Positions 23,368-36,310 of a DNA stretch of 64,000 bases are shown piece by piece (positions within the stretch are counted from its first letter, which is position 1; each line of letters starts with the position of its first letter). The notes beneath the pieces were generated by a model, which worked only from the letters and a program-made list of their open reading frames with translations, searched no databases and was not told the DNA's origin. Source of the DNA: Thuidium tamariscinum (taxonomy: Eukaryota > Streptophyta > Bryopsida > Hypnales > Thuidiaceae); contig OX344755.2 of assembly GCA_947034885.2 (NCBI GenBank), positions 2,501-66,500 of the forward strand. The letters are read 5' to 3'. Both the position numbers and the translations under genes were made by a program.

Positions 23368-24083
23368 TCCCAAATTAATTTTTCAACTTTGTGAGGTGGC
23401 AAATTGATAGTATAGAGCAATTTGTGTCAAGCCATGAAGTCCATATGACTACACCTTTGAAGAACGACCATGTTGAAGAGCTTCTTTTATGTTTGTACAG
23501 AAGTTGCCAAGTGAGGTTTTGGCCACTAATTATTGAGAGTTGAAATTTCTAAGGCTGCGTAAAGTGCAAAAAGAACAAAGTGCCAAGCATGCCTAGTCTT
23601 CACACAATTATGAAAGAAGTATAAATTGATTTCCTTAAGACCATCCTTATAATTGAGACAAATGTTGGAGTCCTCAAATCATTTTCACAATTTCAACATC
23701 CTATGATAAAACATGATAATCTTTCAATCTACAAGTAATGTTGTATTTTTTTTCCCATATTATCTCTAACTTGTCTAACTTGCCTAGTTTGAATCTTTAC
23801 TATTACAATTCAAGTAGAATTGACAAAATTTATCAAAATGTTGGCATCTATACCTTAAGACAGGTAGTTTGTTTTGTTTGTTTGTTACGTTGAGATCTCC
23901 CGAACCGTACATCCCCCGGTTGCGTGCTTGGTACCATCAGCAAGGAGGGGTGCACAAGCTTTGTTTTGTGACATTCCAATTTACGATAAAATAGTTATTG
24001 AATTTCAAAGTTTTAATGAATTAAAAAATTAGAAAATTACTTTTACTTTAGTTCTAACTGTGGCAATGGCACAAGGCCTACTA
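23368..24083. other. Intergenic DNA between two MITEs
   Basis: No gene seen. A short GC-richer stretch at 23885-23945 (TCCCGAACCGTACATCCCCC) stands out from the AT-rich surroundings but carries no recognisable feature. Confidence 0.5.
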
Positions 24084-24591
24084 CACTAAAATTGGTAAAT
24101 AGTGTTGGGTGATAATTAGTATTGTTCCCTGTTTTTTACCCCTAATACTATTTTTCAACTTATGTATAAATAGTATTGGGGCACTTAATTGCTACCATAA
24201 AAATCTATCCCTTCCCTACAAAACTGTAATTTTTGCCCTCCACCGTAAAAATCTGTCCCTTCCTTACAAAATTGTAATTTTTGCTTCCCATAGTGAAAAT
24301 CTGTCCTTTCCCTGCAAATATGCAATTTTTGCTTCCCATTGTGAAAATCTTTCCCTTTCCAAGAAAACTATAATTTTTGCCTCCCACTGTGGAAATCTAT
24401 CTCTTCTCTACAAAACTGTAATTTTTGCCTCCCGTTGCAAAAATATGTCCCTTTCCTAGAAAACTATAATTTACTATAGAACTAAAATAGTGTTAGATTG
24501 AATTAATAATCTTCTAACACTAACCTTGCAAATCACTTTTAGTGTTATCTCAACAAATTAGTGTTGCCAACACTATTTACCAATTTTAGTG
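24084..24591. mobile_element. pogo-like MITE with an internal 48-bp minisatellite
   Basis: The ends are perfect inverted repeats of more than 20 bp, starting CACTAAAATTGG and continuing through TAGTGTT. They are flanked by TA at 24082-24083 and 24592-24593. The interior (about 24195-24480) is a 48-bp tandem repeat of about six copies centred on CTACAAAACTGTAATTTTTG. Because 48 is a multiple of three, it stays open on both strands without being a gene. The ends share CACTAA and TAGTGT with the element at 27415-29839. Confidence 0.8.
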
Positions 24592-25397
24592 TAGTTCTAT
24601 TGAATGTAGAGCAAATTCCAAGCTCCAAAATATAGCCTTGGGTATTCAGGGGTCGAATGAACACACCCTCCTTTCAAAAGACATCTTCAAATTTTATTTA
24701 GCAAAATTAAATATGCACATCCTAAAAATCAAAGAGTGCTACAAAATATCACTCCATGGGCATATCGTGTAGTTGACGGTTCTTGGTAGTCTACTATTAC
24801 GTTTCCTTAACGATGTATGAAGATTTCATCCTCCGTAGGCCGACAATACGATAAAGCTCAGTTTTTACTCAAAAACGCTCAAAATCATCATCCCCCCTCC
24901 CTCAATGCAGGTTTTGAGAAATCAGGGAAAGCCCGTACGGCTTCCGAAAAGGAGTTTCCACTACTGGAACAGACGTCGGGCCCAATCCAGACGGATATCA
25001 AAAACTCTACAACTCCGAAAGAGAACAAACCGAATGATGATGGGATCCAAAACACATACTGAACAAGCATATGCGCAGGCAATACCCATTGATGTATTGC
25101 CATAAAAAAAACCAACGTAATCCCAAAATCAACAAACCGTGATGAAATTGCTTCGGCAGACAATGAGCACCAGAAACATCACTTTCAACCTCAGAAATCA
25201 TCAACAAAGGAAACCAAGGAGCTCAAACACACACCGCAGCACATCACAAAAAAATGACCTTCACATTCGACTAGTTTCGACAAATCTACAAACCAATCAT
25301 GGCACCACTGTTATCAGACAATCAGCTAAGAGAATTGTTCGGCAAGCAAGTCTACACTTTTATATAAAAAAGAGTTGCACGCGGAAGTTGCATCATT
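24592..25397. other. 3' flank of the ribosomal protein L9 gene
   Basis: No separate gene seen. The stretch downstream (minus-strand sense) of the L9 stop codon becomes GC-richer toward the gene and probably holds its 3'-UTR; no poly(A) signal could be fixed. Confidence 0.4.
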
Positions 25398-26808
25398 TCA
25401 CTCGGTTTCAATGGTTCCCTTGTCACTCACGTAAATGCCATCCAAAAACTTCCTGATGTCTTTCTTCTTCACATGGCACTTCTGCAAAAACAAACAACGC
25501 CACGATCAAACACCCAAATGCCATTCACATCGTATTCAAAAAAGGTATCACTCTCACCCCAACTGCAAAAATCACGCTCCCCTCCCCCCTCGACGCAAAA
25601 CGTGACACCAACCGCACCATTCACGCCCAACCAAACCAGAATCAGCACAACGCGACGGATCCGGATACCTGGTTGATGAGGGCGCAAGATCTAGATACGA
25701 GCTCAATGTCGTTTCCATCCAAAACGAGCTCGTCCTTGACCTTCTCCGATCGGGTCACGGTTACACCCCGTAACATCTCCACTCTGCGCACCTGCGCAAT
25801 CCAGGCTAACTACATTCAGACTCCTTCAGCATCACTGACGAGGAACCTCATACCGGAACAAGGGAAGGCAGGACTGCCTCCCTCGCTGGTCACAGATAGT
25901 CATGGAGAATAGTCTAACAGCGGGTCGAACACCAGGGCGTCCGAAAAAGACCGAAGGTACGGGTGATCCACCCATAAAGTAACCCCATCTCCGTACAGTT
26001 GAAAGAAACCGACGCATCTAAACCCTCTCCCTATCCTCCGCCGGTGGCAATTCCAGTGGTTACGATTCCAGTGAAAATGGAAATCCCCGACAGCAAAAGA
26101 ACCAATGGGAAACTGCACATCCCATGAGACAAAAATTTCCACCTCCCACCGCAACGCAGTGCCAAGACACGCTGAACACTAATCCCACGCCGAAGATACC
26201 AAAACCTAACCCTAATCGCACTCCCAATTCAGCATGCAGGGTTCGGGAACGTCCAGCACGTCGGGGCTCCGAGGGCATCGCCGTTCGCCTTCCGTCCGCG
26301 AAAATGTGAGCATCAATCGCACAACTCCACGCATTCAGATGGAACGGAACGGCACACGGGAGCCCGCTCCGGCCCCGCAAGTCGAACCCCGAAACCCTAT
26401 AACCCAAAGGAGACCCCGAGCGAAAGCGAAACGAAAGTGGCGTACCTTCTTCTCGCCCAAAAAGTTCCTGATCTCGATGCTGTCCTTGTCGCCGCCAATG
26501 CTAGCGTTGATAGGGAAATGCGCGTACACGAACCTCATCTTGTAGCGGTACCCCTTGGTGACGCCCGTGATAAGGTTGTTCACGTGGCTGATGGCGGTTC
26601 GAATGGCGGCCATCGTCTTGCGCGTGCCGAACCAGGCATCGACCTGGAGCTTGCGGCCTTCCTCTTGCAGCTGGAAGTCGAGATTGAGGTGCTTGAAGTT
26701 GCGAGTGAGCACGCCTCGGGGGCCAGTAACCCTAATCTGCTTGGCCTTGATTTCCACCTTCACGCCCTCGGGCAGGTCCATGGTCTTCGTCGCCAAGATG
26801 GTCTTCAT
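25398..26808 (-). CDS. RPL9: 60S ribosomal protein L9 (uL6), three exons
   Basis: Exons on the minus strand are 26808-26446 (121 codons), 25791-25669 (41 codons) and 25481-25398 (27 codons plus TGA), giving 189 aa, close to the usual plant length of about 194. Both introns are phase 0 with GT-AG ends (AAG|GTACGC, CAG|GTATCC; acceptors TGCGCAG and TTTGCAG). Exon 1 starts [20 protein letters not shown] and contains [39 protein letters not shown] and [13 protein letters not shown], ending FLGEKK. Exon 2 reads [20 protein letters not shown] through [15 protein letters not shown]. Exon 3 is [20 protein letters not shown], ending KGTIETE. The protein is a component of the cytosolic large subunit near the GTPase-associated centre. 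No lesion is visible. A telo-box-like AACCCTAA lies in intron 1 near 26210. Confidence 0.95.
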
Positions 26809-27060
26809 GATGGCTGACGGTCGAGCTAGCGAGTTTGCGGAGGGCGATGAAGGAGGCAGGCAGCGATGGCAGCGGAGCAGATGCTCGAAAGCAAAGAGGG
26901 CTCCCTTCGTCGGCCGCCGGTTACTCTTGAGCCCTCCGCGCCTCTGCACTAAGCTTAAGTCAAGCCCTCGACGATTTCCTCAAAACGCCGGGCCCCGCAT
27001 CCTGCCCGCCACGCTGGCCTGGGACAGTCTGGGAAGAAATTTTAGCTTAACCGGCTAAAA
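26809..27060 (-). promoter_or_regulatory. RPL9 5'-UTR and proximal promoter
   Basis: A GC-rich block upstream of the ATG contrasts with the AT-rich surroundings. On the minus strand it holds a pyrimidine tract (CCCTCTTTGCTTTC) of the kind seen at ribosomal-protein transcription starts. No TATA box was placed. From 27061 to 27414 I see only AT-rich DNA with poly-T runs. Confidence 0.45.
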
Positions 27061-27812
27061 TCCTACATTTTCTTGCACCAACCGGTTGCTTGAGGAATAC
27101 TCTTGGCCTTAAGAAAATAAAGACTATTCTTTTTTTTTCCTCTAAAATGATCGTTTTTTTTTCCTAAAATTTTGAACTTCATTCGAAAATTTTGGATTTC
27201 AACCGGCTGACTTGTAACTAAATGCCAGTACTCCCCGTTCATTGGGCCTGCTCAGAAATTCCTATTGCCCGTCCCCGCCCGGTTCTCAATATTTCGACAC
27301 ACGACCTCCGCCTAGAATGAGCTTGCTCAGTTTTAAAGTTTAGCACTCATCTTGCGATTAGTTCGTTGTTCCATGTGTTAGGTCTGTTCTTCAGTCTGTT
27401 GATAAGAGAACTATCACTAATGATGATATTTAGTGTCTTGTACACTAAATACAAAGGCATACACTAAAAGTCAATTACCCTATGAAAGTAAGTAACATTA
27501 AATGTCAATTCAAATACTAAATGTGAACTACGGTGATTTGAGAGACTTGCCAAAAAGTTATATGTTTGAATTTATTGTTTGTGAATTTAGAAAATTCAGG
27601 AAATACATGCAAAACAATGACATTCAAAGTGTAGGAAGTTAGAAGTGATTAATTAAAAGTATACAACAAGCATTATCAATGAAAGAGTGGTTTATAACAT
27701 AAAGAAGATGGAATGTACATTGTAATTTCTGAAAATCATGGAAGTACAAATTTTAGATTCTTGGAGGCACATGCTGCCCTAGAAAAATCTGCCCATATTT
27801 TCCTACTATCTC

Positions 27813-28409
27813 CTACAAATGTGGGAAAAGTTGCTCCACATTCCAACTGCCATCTAGAGCTAAAGACATACTAGATCTAATTATGGCTTTTCTAGCATAG
27901 CTGATATTGTCACAATCAAGTTCCCGTTTGACATCTTCAACAGAATCATCAGCTAACTGTAAGAAAAACCTCCTACCTGGATTTGAGAGTTTTCTTGACC
28001 AGCCACCTTCCGCTCGAGGTGTATTCTGCCAAGCATTCGATGCTATTAAGTCTGTTTTCTTTGCCTCCCATCTTTTGGTCCATGCATCTTTCACCTTAGA
28101 AATAATGAACGTGTCTGCTGGTTGGCAAAGATGGGTCGAACAAGGTGTCAAGTATTTCAAGATGGCATTTTTGGCTTCTAAAATAGTGGTAAGTCTTGGG
28201 GTCATGTTATGACCGGTACAATTATCTACCCAAATAAATTTTGAGCGGCCATGGACATCAGATTGGAAGGCTCGTGGTTCTACAAAATAATCTGAAAATA
28301 GAGTTTGATCCATCCACCCTTTAGGACCTGTACGATAATATACCCCTGGGATGTTGTCATCCAATCCTCGAATTGGATAACTGCTGTTCGGAGTTGTAAA
28401 TATCAACAT
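27813..28409 (-). pseudogene. pogo-like transposase, C-terminal catalytic part
   Basis: The frame reads PMLIFTTPNSSYPI, PGVYYRTGPKGWMD, then FIWVDNCTGHN with the second catalytic Asp, and LKYLTPCSTHLCQPADTFII with the third Asp, followed by KVKDAWTKRWE. This order is that of the DDE_1 domain. The stop is near FPHL at 27813. It overlaps the upstream frame by 7 bases, and the homology crosses the frames at about 28405, so the gene carries one frameshift there and is otherwise open. Confidence 0.8.
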
Positions 28410-29263
28410 AGGGGCTTCAAGCCTTCAATCATGGATGGTCGCCCCCCTAAGATTCTAATGACCATTGTCAGTGAATCTCTACTCGATACTACCTCGGCAT
28501 ATTTGACAGTTGTGTCACCACGGAAGCCTAATGTTCTACCATTGTCCATGTTTAGAACAAAATGGGTTTTGTCTATATTTTCCATTAAATTTTCATCAAA
28601 GGTGCCATCTTGAAATCCTCGATTTAAGACTCTTAGATGGTATGTAACTTGCATCTCAATTTCTTGTTCTTTTTCAAGACTACAAGTGAGACGACCTCTT
28701 TGAGATAAGAGGACAATGTTTTGGACATGCATGAATTGCTGGATCCAACAGTGGGTCAGTTTTTCAAGCAATAAAACATTGTCCTTAGGATCTATGGATA
28801 GGGCTGTATAAGGGGATGTAGGGTCCACTAGGATCGTTTTTGCTAACTCAATTAGCAAACGGGGAGAGAATTTCACACTAGTTTTTTTGAAATGCTCGAA
28901 TGCATCAAGTAAGAGCAGATAGAGCCACTGTACCCATTCGGAGCGTTTGTGACCACGACCGGGTGATGCCTTTGTATAGAGCTGTTTTTGTCCTCCAGAT
29001 TGGCTGTGGGTACATGAAATCGATGGAAGCTCTTGGGGCTCTTCTCCTTCGTTGCAATATCGATCACAGAGTGCCCACCAACGCGATGCACGCATCAAAT
29101 TGGAGCTTCGTTGACCTCGAAAATGCTCGGGAAAAGCATGGATGGTGCGGTTGTAGAGACCAGGGAGACCATGGATTGATTCGTTTTGCACCATCCATGT
29201 GATGATCCGTTTTCGTGTGGCAATGGTGGAAACTTGCTGAAGACGTCGGGGGATTTCCGCCAT
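28403..29263 (-). pseudogene. pogo-like transposase, N-terminal and first catalytic part
   Basis: The frame starts at ATG 29263 with MAEIPRRLQQVSTIATRKRI, a DNA-binding helix region, and continues through WVQWLYLLLLDAFEHFKK to MENIDKTHFVLNMDNGRTLG, which holds the first catalytic Asp region. It then reads SLTMVIRILGGRPSMIEGLK. The open frame continues upstream of this ATG into a hydrophobic stretch that looks like leader sequence, so the internal Met is preferred. It ends at 28403 after a frameshift, and the family homology continues in the frame at 27813-28409. Confidence 0.75.
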
Positions 29264-29640
29264 GAGCCTGAGCCACAACGTGAAAAAAATCAAACAATGT
29301 TGACAAAAAAAAAACAATTTTTTATATAATGTAGAGGACAACAAGACGATTGCAATGGTGTTGCTAATACCTGAAATGGACCTGTTGGTGAGAAGATGCA
29401 AGGACTTGAAAACGGAGCGGTGAAGGAGCAGATGTGCGGAGACGGCAAATTTGAAATGTGCCGGGTGGGCGGGAACGGCGGACTATAAACCCCCCCTAGA
29501 AAAAAGCCTGATAGTCACAAGGAACTCGGGCTGCAATCTGGACTCGGGCTGCAAATTGAACTCCGGTTGAACTGAACTGAATTTGGAGAGGCGCAGCAAA
29601 GGCAAGAAAGCAAGGAAAGCCAGGGAAGAAGAAGGCAGTG

Positions 29641-29734
29641 CAATGGAGTTCAAAATCCAAGCAATTCCAGGGAAGGAGAAGGTGGCGCAATGGAGTTCAA
29701 AACCCAAGCAATTTCAGGGAAGGAGAAGGCGGCG
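29641..29734. repeat. 47-bp tandem duplication
   Basis: Two copies of a segment beginning CAATGGAGTTCAAAA (29641 and 29688) lie near the right end of the pogo-like element, after a shorter GGACTCGGGCTGCAA pair at about 29522-29556. Confidence 0.8.
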
Positions 29735-29839
29735 CATTCAAGTCTAACACTAATTGTGGACAAGTTTAGATTTAGTGTTGTAACTAGTAGGGGGGTAAAA
29801 ACACTAAATGTCACTAAACACTAAATATCATCTTTAGTG

Positions 29840-30543
29840 TAGTTGGAGTTCAAATCTTTCATTCACAGGTTGCATTCCTTCCATAAATTCTCGAACTTTG
29901 TCTCCTTGGTGATCTTGGTCGCAATTGAGAGGCTCTTGTATTTCAAACAGATTTATTTTGTTGCAATTTCAGCATATATTTGGTTTCCTCACTACAGGTT
30001 GTTTTGTTCTTCAAGCTGAAGTATGAACCACGTGATGCTGTTTTGAAAGACTAGTTGCGCATCAGTGATTTGAGGAGAGAGCTGCGGATGCCCGTCAGGC
30101 CAACAAATCTGATGATTCAGATAAAAAATGAGATAATTAAAAATTTTATTTCTTAAGAGAAGACTCTAAGCTGTCTTAGTTTATATGTTCTCAATATCAT
30201 GCAAAGAAATCATGAATGATCAATGTGGTCATTATGATTATCTCCAAATATCACCTAAGAGTCCATGTTTAAAGGATGTATACTTTAGGCATGAATTTTG
30301 ATAGTATAAATGAAATGTTAAGGATAATATTAGGTTATTTTGTTATTCTAAATGCTCATTTCATTAAATGAACAAAATGTATTGGACTCTCTTCCTCATC
30401 CAAATGACAACAAAAGAAGAAGTTGCAAGGAAGATCATGCATTTAATAACAACATCTATTCCATATGAATTCTTAGTATAAATGTTATTATAGTTTCTAT
30501 AATTATTTTGATTTTAAGAAATTGTTCCTATTCATTCTAGTTC
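29840..30543. other. Intergenic DNA
   Basis: No gene or element end identified between the pogo-like element and the next hAT-like element. Confidence 0.5.
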
Positions 30544-31270
30544 TAGGGTCGTCGCAAGAAACACTTACCGGTTTTGGCTCAAAATGGCTCAAAATCAGTG
30601 ACCCCTGTGAGTCCTGTGACTTTTGGAATAATTTTTTTTTAAATTGAAAAAAATATGGATAATTTGAAGAGTAATGAGAATATTATGTCTCTTGAAATTC
30701 AGACCCAAGAAACTTTTTCTCTAAATGTTATAGACAATGGAAAATACAATGAAAATAGCTCTTTTTCACTAATTTTGTAAAAATAATAAAAAAATTCAAA
30801 AAATGAAAATGAAATTTTTTTTTTCCCTCCAAGTAAAGGTCTTTCTTTTCGAATAAATTTCATCTTTGGAAAAAATAAATTCTGCACTCTACACTTGCAC
30901 AAAGTCATCCACTTTGACGACATGTGGAGGTTGAAGAGTATAGTATTTTCAAGAAATCTCTTCATGGTCTTGTGTAACTTTAGATGAGGTCCTTGCGAGC
31001 TAATTTTCAGCTCAAAATTTGCATTTTGGGGTAAAAAATAGGGCTAAAACCCCCTAAAATGGCCAAAGTAGACATTCAATTGGGGGCAGTTTAAAAATAG
31101 TAAAATAATTTTTTTTAAATTGAAAAAATTACCAAAAATGTAAAACTTTTTTAGGCACTTTCATTTCAAGTTTCAAGTCAAATGAACAAAAGATGCAAAA
31201 TTTATGAGCAAAAAACTACCTACTAAAGGTCAAGGGGACAAAAAAGGACAATTGTTTCTTGCAATCACCC
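30544..31270. mobile_element. Old hAT-like non-autonomous element
   Basis: The left end TAGGGTCGTCGCAAGAAAC faces the right end GTTTCTTGCAATCACCC, an imperfect inverted repeat. The 8-bp flanks are TCTAGTTC (30536-30543) and TCTAGCAC (31271-31278), matching at six of eight bases. No coding capacity. The size (727 bp), the 8-bp duplication and the TAGGG start fit hAT; the mismatches suggest age. Confidence 0.5.
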
Positions 31271-32138
31271 TCTAGCACTATTCCACACATACTAGAAATA
31301 TTCATAAAATCCATGACAAAATATGATGTCACACCTATTAAATATTGTAATTTAGCCTACTTGAAATTGTATGCAATTTTTTATAAAGTACAATTATTTG
31401 CTTATTGTTTACAATCAAGAGATGTTGGCTATTTTTTGTGAAGGAGATTTCATTTTAATTGTCAAAGTAGCCCTAATACTAGTATTTATCAAGACAATAC
31501 CCAAATGTAACCTACATATCACAAGCTCTTTTTGATGTAGATGTCACCAAGTGCATCTAAAATTGTACAAATAAGCAATTAAGTATAGATTACATTTATT
31601 AATATATTGAATTTCTTTTGGTAGAAGCGTGCAATTTTTAGGTGTAGTTCCTTTATCACATAAGAATTGAAGAAATAGCTGGTTAAGTACTTTTCCAAAA
31701 TGATACTAAAATAACAAGAACCATATGACCATAAGGATCTGTTTTAGGTGATCAATAATATTAGTTCTATTGCTAGAAAATATTGAAATATTAAATAGAA
31801 GGGAAATTAAACAAGAATGGTGTTTGTATAGGCACCCCTCTTTGGCTAGCCAAGGGTTTGCTTAAGTCTTAGATGTAGTAGATGGCTTCTCCCCTCGACC
31901 AAACAAGGGTCTGCCCAAGCGCCCCTCCAAATATATGTTTGCATGTAACGTTATGTTGCAATGTAAATAGAGTTATAGATAAGATTTGAAAATATGTATC
32001 CAAAATCCACCAAGTCAATGTTATAGATTCTACCCAAAAGGACAAAGTCAATAATTAAACACATTATTTGTGGAACATTCTTTTAGTTGTAGCAAGGTAT
32101 CTTTTATTCTTTTGTTAATGTTTCTCCTAGTGAGTGAT
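31271..32138. other. Intergenic AT-rich DNA
   Basis: Nothing supported here; only short chance frames. Confidence 0.5.
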
Positions 32139-32663
32139 TGCACACTACAGTTGCCCCTTTGTGAGCCTTCAAGTTAGCACTTAGAACTCTAGATTTATTT
32201 TTTGCAAATCTTTTATAGATTTTAGCCAAATTATTGAAGAAAAACACATAAAAAGAATTAGGAGTGTTTTGATAGCAGTCTACCAAAATAGTGAGGAAAC
32301 ATCTTAAAAGGTGGAAAATTCCTATATTTAATAATTTCCATCAATTCTAAGTCTTGAAAGTGAGTTTGAGAGAATAATTAGTAATTTTGAGAGTTGTGAG
32401 GATATGAGAGTTAGCCAATTCAAATGTCTATCTATACAAAATCAACCTTTTAAGGATGCATATGACATACTAAATAGGTCAACAAAGTCTAATTTAAATC
32501 TAGGGAGTCTATAAGAGTCTAAATCCAATTCTAATGAAAATTGAATTTATAGATGAAAAACAATACAAGTAACTTTTAAAGTTGAAAAACCATAACAATG
32601 AAGATGGTAAAATTGATAGTTGGAGCTTATAGAGAGGTATCTCTAAGATAAAAGCATGCCAAA

Positions 32664-32698
32664 AGTGTGAGTCCCCGATTCGTCACCGGGGACTCACA
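32664..32698. other. Inverted repeat within the copy A terminal block
   Basis: GTGAGTCCCCG and CGGGGACTCAC flank a short loop, giving a GC-rich stem of about 11 bp in an AT-rich context. Confidence 0.6.
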
Positions 32699-35179
32699 GG
32701 TTCTTTTTTTAAATTCCTACATAATCTAAGGCATAATTAGGCTTATAAAACCCACAAAAGGGCATTAAACTGGTATTGGCATTACACATACCAATATGCC
32801 ATTTGGTCAATAGAGGGGGTTTAGGATAGTTTGCATCCAAAACGGGCCTTGTCTTAGTTAAATAGACGCCAAACTAATAGTGATGTGCATGATTAGGGTA
32901 AGAAGCCTAAAAAGGCCCTACCTAGGCTAGGAAGTCCTCATGTGGGAATCTAGGAGGAATCCCCCACTCCCCATAGCATCGAAGAGAATACGGGCGGAAT
33001 ACAAACTTTGAAATGCAAGTACCGGGCGATTTCCTAATTCTAGGAACACGTAGTGGGGATGCAGATTTGCATCCAGGTGGGGGGATCCCATGGGTGGTCC
33101 CCTCTAAAGTTTAGGAATTTTCCGACATTGTTTGGATATTTTCCCAGACGGTCAACCGCAATGGACTTTGAGTGGGAATTTGAAAGAATATCCCAAAGTG
33201 CGGTAAAATCCCACTAAAAATCCGGCTAGGCGGTCTCACACCAATGGAGTGCTTCCCCAAGTTTCAAGACAAATCGATAGTTGGAAGATCCCGAATCGGC
33301 GACATTCCTCCACAACTGACAATTTAAATGACGGAAGTTGTAGTTGACTGGCGTACCGGGGCCATACGACATCGGATCGAGGCCTACTTTGGGTCTATTC
33401 TTACCCCCCTCTATCTACTCAGGAGATTGGTGAAGGTTTGGGGTCCAAAATTGCCAAACTCCAAAAGTTGGGAATTTATCCCAACTTTGGCCCTAGCTTA
33501 CACTAAGATTCTTTGAGATTTGGGACATAGTGTAAAGGGTAAGGGTTTCCTTTAACCTTGATTATGGCCTTCCGGACCAATGGCGCAATCCATTTGCCAT
33601 TCGGAGCTAAACTCCAAAAGTTAACCTTTGGGGGACAGCACATGGAGGAGAAAATGGGGTTTAAGGCTCCCCAATGCCTTTTTGGAGAGTTTGGGCCCCA
33701 ATGGCCGTGGGGAACGTGTAGGGAACGCGTGGGGAACTTCGGGCACATGTGGGAGCAAGTACCACCTCAAAAAGTTAGTGGAGGTGGCTCCAAGTGCTTG
33801 GTGTAAGTAATTTCAAATTAAGTAGGTGGGAACACATGGGAACCTCTCCCATGTGGGAACTTGTAGATTTTGGGGAAGGTAAATTATGTGGTTTTACAAG
33901 TTCTTGTAAGTTTAGGTAAGATTTGAATTACTCAATTCAAATTGTGTAGATTTTAGGTGGATAATTAGATTTGGGATTGGTAAACATGTACGGACCTCCT
34001 TATTTCCCTCATCTAGTTATTCTTAGTAGTTTAAGGGGGGGTGTTGCTCCCTTTTGAGTATAAAAGGGGCGGCATTCTCCTCTCATTCTCTCTCTCTTTG
34101 TCACTCCTATCCATTTAAGGGAGGAGGACTATTGGGCTTGGGTTATACCGAATTCCTTTTGGCTTGTTGTGCTAAAGGAGGCTTGGATAGTTTTGGGGGT
34201 TGTTGCACCTTTAGTACTTGTGGTTTGCACTTGGGGACTTGAGACCCCCCCAAGTCTTGTTGGAACTTTTCCTAATTGATGGTGGATCACCTTTTGTATT
34301 GTGAAACAAGTGAAGGTTGTTGTGGGAGAGATTTGCGAGGAACCGAGGGGTGACTTGTGAGGTGACTTTGAAAGTATGTTGCAATTTGTATCCATCTTCT
34401 CCTCCCTCTTCTCTTGCGCACAAGGTTAAGCTAGTTCCATAGGGGACGGCAAAGCTTTGGTTGTTAGTCTTGAATAGTTAGGTGCAAACCCTCTTCTCCC
34501 TCTTCTCTTGTTCACGATATTGAACTAAGTCCCATAAGGACAGCGAAGCTTTGAATCCCTAAGGGTCAAAGTCACTAATCTTTCCTTTCCCCCTTCCTTT
34601 TTAAGTACGATATTGAATTAAGTCCCATAGGGATGGCGAAGCTTTGAACCCCTCAAAGGTTAAAAGCTTTGTAGTGTGACTAAAACATCAAGGTTAGGGA
34701 GTTATTGATAGTTGAAGTTTAGTAGAAAAACATTAGTAAGGAAGAAAACCCTCCCGGCCTTAACCAGTGAGCCCGCAGACCCTGGCCAACCCCCAGTCCG
34801 CGGAGCCCGGTCGGGGTCAACCCAACCCAAGGGCGCCACGTAGCAGTCTTGGATTATAGGCTTATTTGTACTCGATTTGACTGGCGCACTGCCACTGACA
34901 CCAAATCCGGTTTCCGTTTTTCATTCCAACTTACAGTTAGGGACAGAGTGCCCATTTAGTGTGCTGGAATCGTCACCGCGCCACGTCGTCTGTGCAGTCA
35001 TCAGTTTCAGGGGTCGGGCGAGCCGGGAGGTGCTATGTGGATATCTCAGAATATGGTCTTATTTGTACTCATTTCAGTTGGCACAGTGCCTTTGAGCCTA
35101 AACATAGACTTTGTTTTCTGTTTGGACTCATAGTATAGGACTGATCTAATTCTTTGATTGCTGGCCGGTTGCAAACTCT

Positions 35180-36310
35180 TTGAATAGGGGATAGTATAGA
35201 GGTAGAGAATAGAATAGGAGATAGTTTAGAGGTAGAAAATAGTTTAAGGGATAGTTTAGAAGTAAAAGATAATTAGAGGAATAGTTTAAGAAATAATTTA
35301 GGGGATTAGTGTAGAAATAGTTTAGGAATTAGACCCAAGTCAAGAACAATCATAAAAGGTAGTCTAGGAGTATAACTTGAAGAGGAGGAAAACAAGTTGA
35401 AGATTGGAGCCATGGAAGTGGTTCGAGACGGAGAAGGCTCCGCATAGGACACACAAGGAACAAAGGTGGGTCTCTAAAACTCTCCCTTTGAATTAATTAG
35501 TTGATGCAATTAGGAATTAGTTAGTAGGAAAATGTTAACATCCCAAGTGAGATTAAGGTCCGGCAATTAGCAACCACAAATAGGAAGACAATCATAATTA
35601 GAAGAGAAGTAGAAGAATGAATGCGCAAACAAAGAATACAAGATGAAGAAATAAGATAAAAGAATACAAATACATAAAATAGATTAAGGAAATACAAATA
35701 CATAGAGTAGGATGAAGGAAGACAATCCGTAGAGATAGGGTAGAAAATACCATACATAGAGTAGGATAAAAGAATACAAATACGTAGAGTAGGATAAAAC
35801 AAATACGAAGATGTAGAGTAGGTTAACAAATACCACTATGTAGAGTAGACTAAGACAAAGACAAATACGTAGAAGTAGGTTAAGATAAATACCAATACAT
35901 AGAATAGGATAAAAATACAAAGATGTAGAGTAGGCCCAAACAAATACAAAGACTTAGAGTAGATTAAAAGAATACCAATACGTAGAAGTAGACTAGGCAA
36001 ATACAAAGACGTAGAAGTAGGTTAAGATAAATACCACTATGTAGAATAGGATAAAAATACAAAGACGTAGAGATGGAATAGGAAATACCATACGTAAAGT
36101 GGGCTAAAACAAATCCAAACACGTAGAAGTAGGATAAACAAGAACAAGACATAGAAGTAGATTAGGAGAACCAAACACATAAATTAAGACATGAAGAGCA
36201 TAAAAGTGGAACAAGAGAACGAAACAAACAAACACCTAGATTAAAGTAGAAGGAACATAGAAGTAGAACAAGAGAACGAAACAAACACACGGTAGGATAG
36301 GTAGATTAGT
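35180..36310. repeat. Degenerate minisatellite in the element A leader
   Basis: From 35180 to 35330 a GGGATAGTTTAGAGGTAGA-like unit repeats. From about 35640 to 36310 a different unit of about 28-31 bp, AATACAAATACGTAGAGTAGG, with variants, repeats some twenty times. Tyr-rich minus-strand frames across it are by-products of the repeat. Confidence 0.75.

Larger units (their letters stand above)
27415..29839 (-). mobile_element. pogo/Tigger-like DNA transposon with a broken transposase
   Basis: A 22-bp terminal inverted repeat (27415-27436 and 29818-29839) starts CACTAA, ends TTTAGTGT and has one mismatch. The right end is followed by TA; the left has TA at 27412-27413 separated by one extra T. 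Several ACACTAAA copies near both ends look like subterminal binding sites. Inside, on the minus strand, lies a DDE_1-type transposase in two overlapping frames. A TA target and a DDE_1 transposase fit the pogo branch of Tc1/mariner. The element is about 2.4 kb, a usual size. Confidence 0.8.

Noticed and set aside
24109-24459. 116-codon plus-strand and 60-codon minus-strand frames
   Set aside because: They arise from a 48-bp minisatellite inside a MITE; a period divisible by three stays open without selection.
26437-27058. Plus-strand frames over the RPL9 locus
   Set aside because: They are antisense shadows of the GC-rich RPL9 exon 1 and its leader.
35521-36152. Tyr/Ser-rich minus-strand frames of 62-102 codons
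   Set aside because: They are by-products of the degenerate minisatellite in the LTR-like leader.
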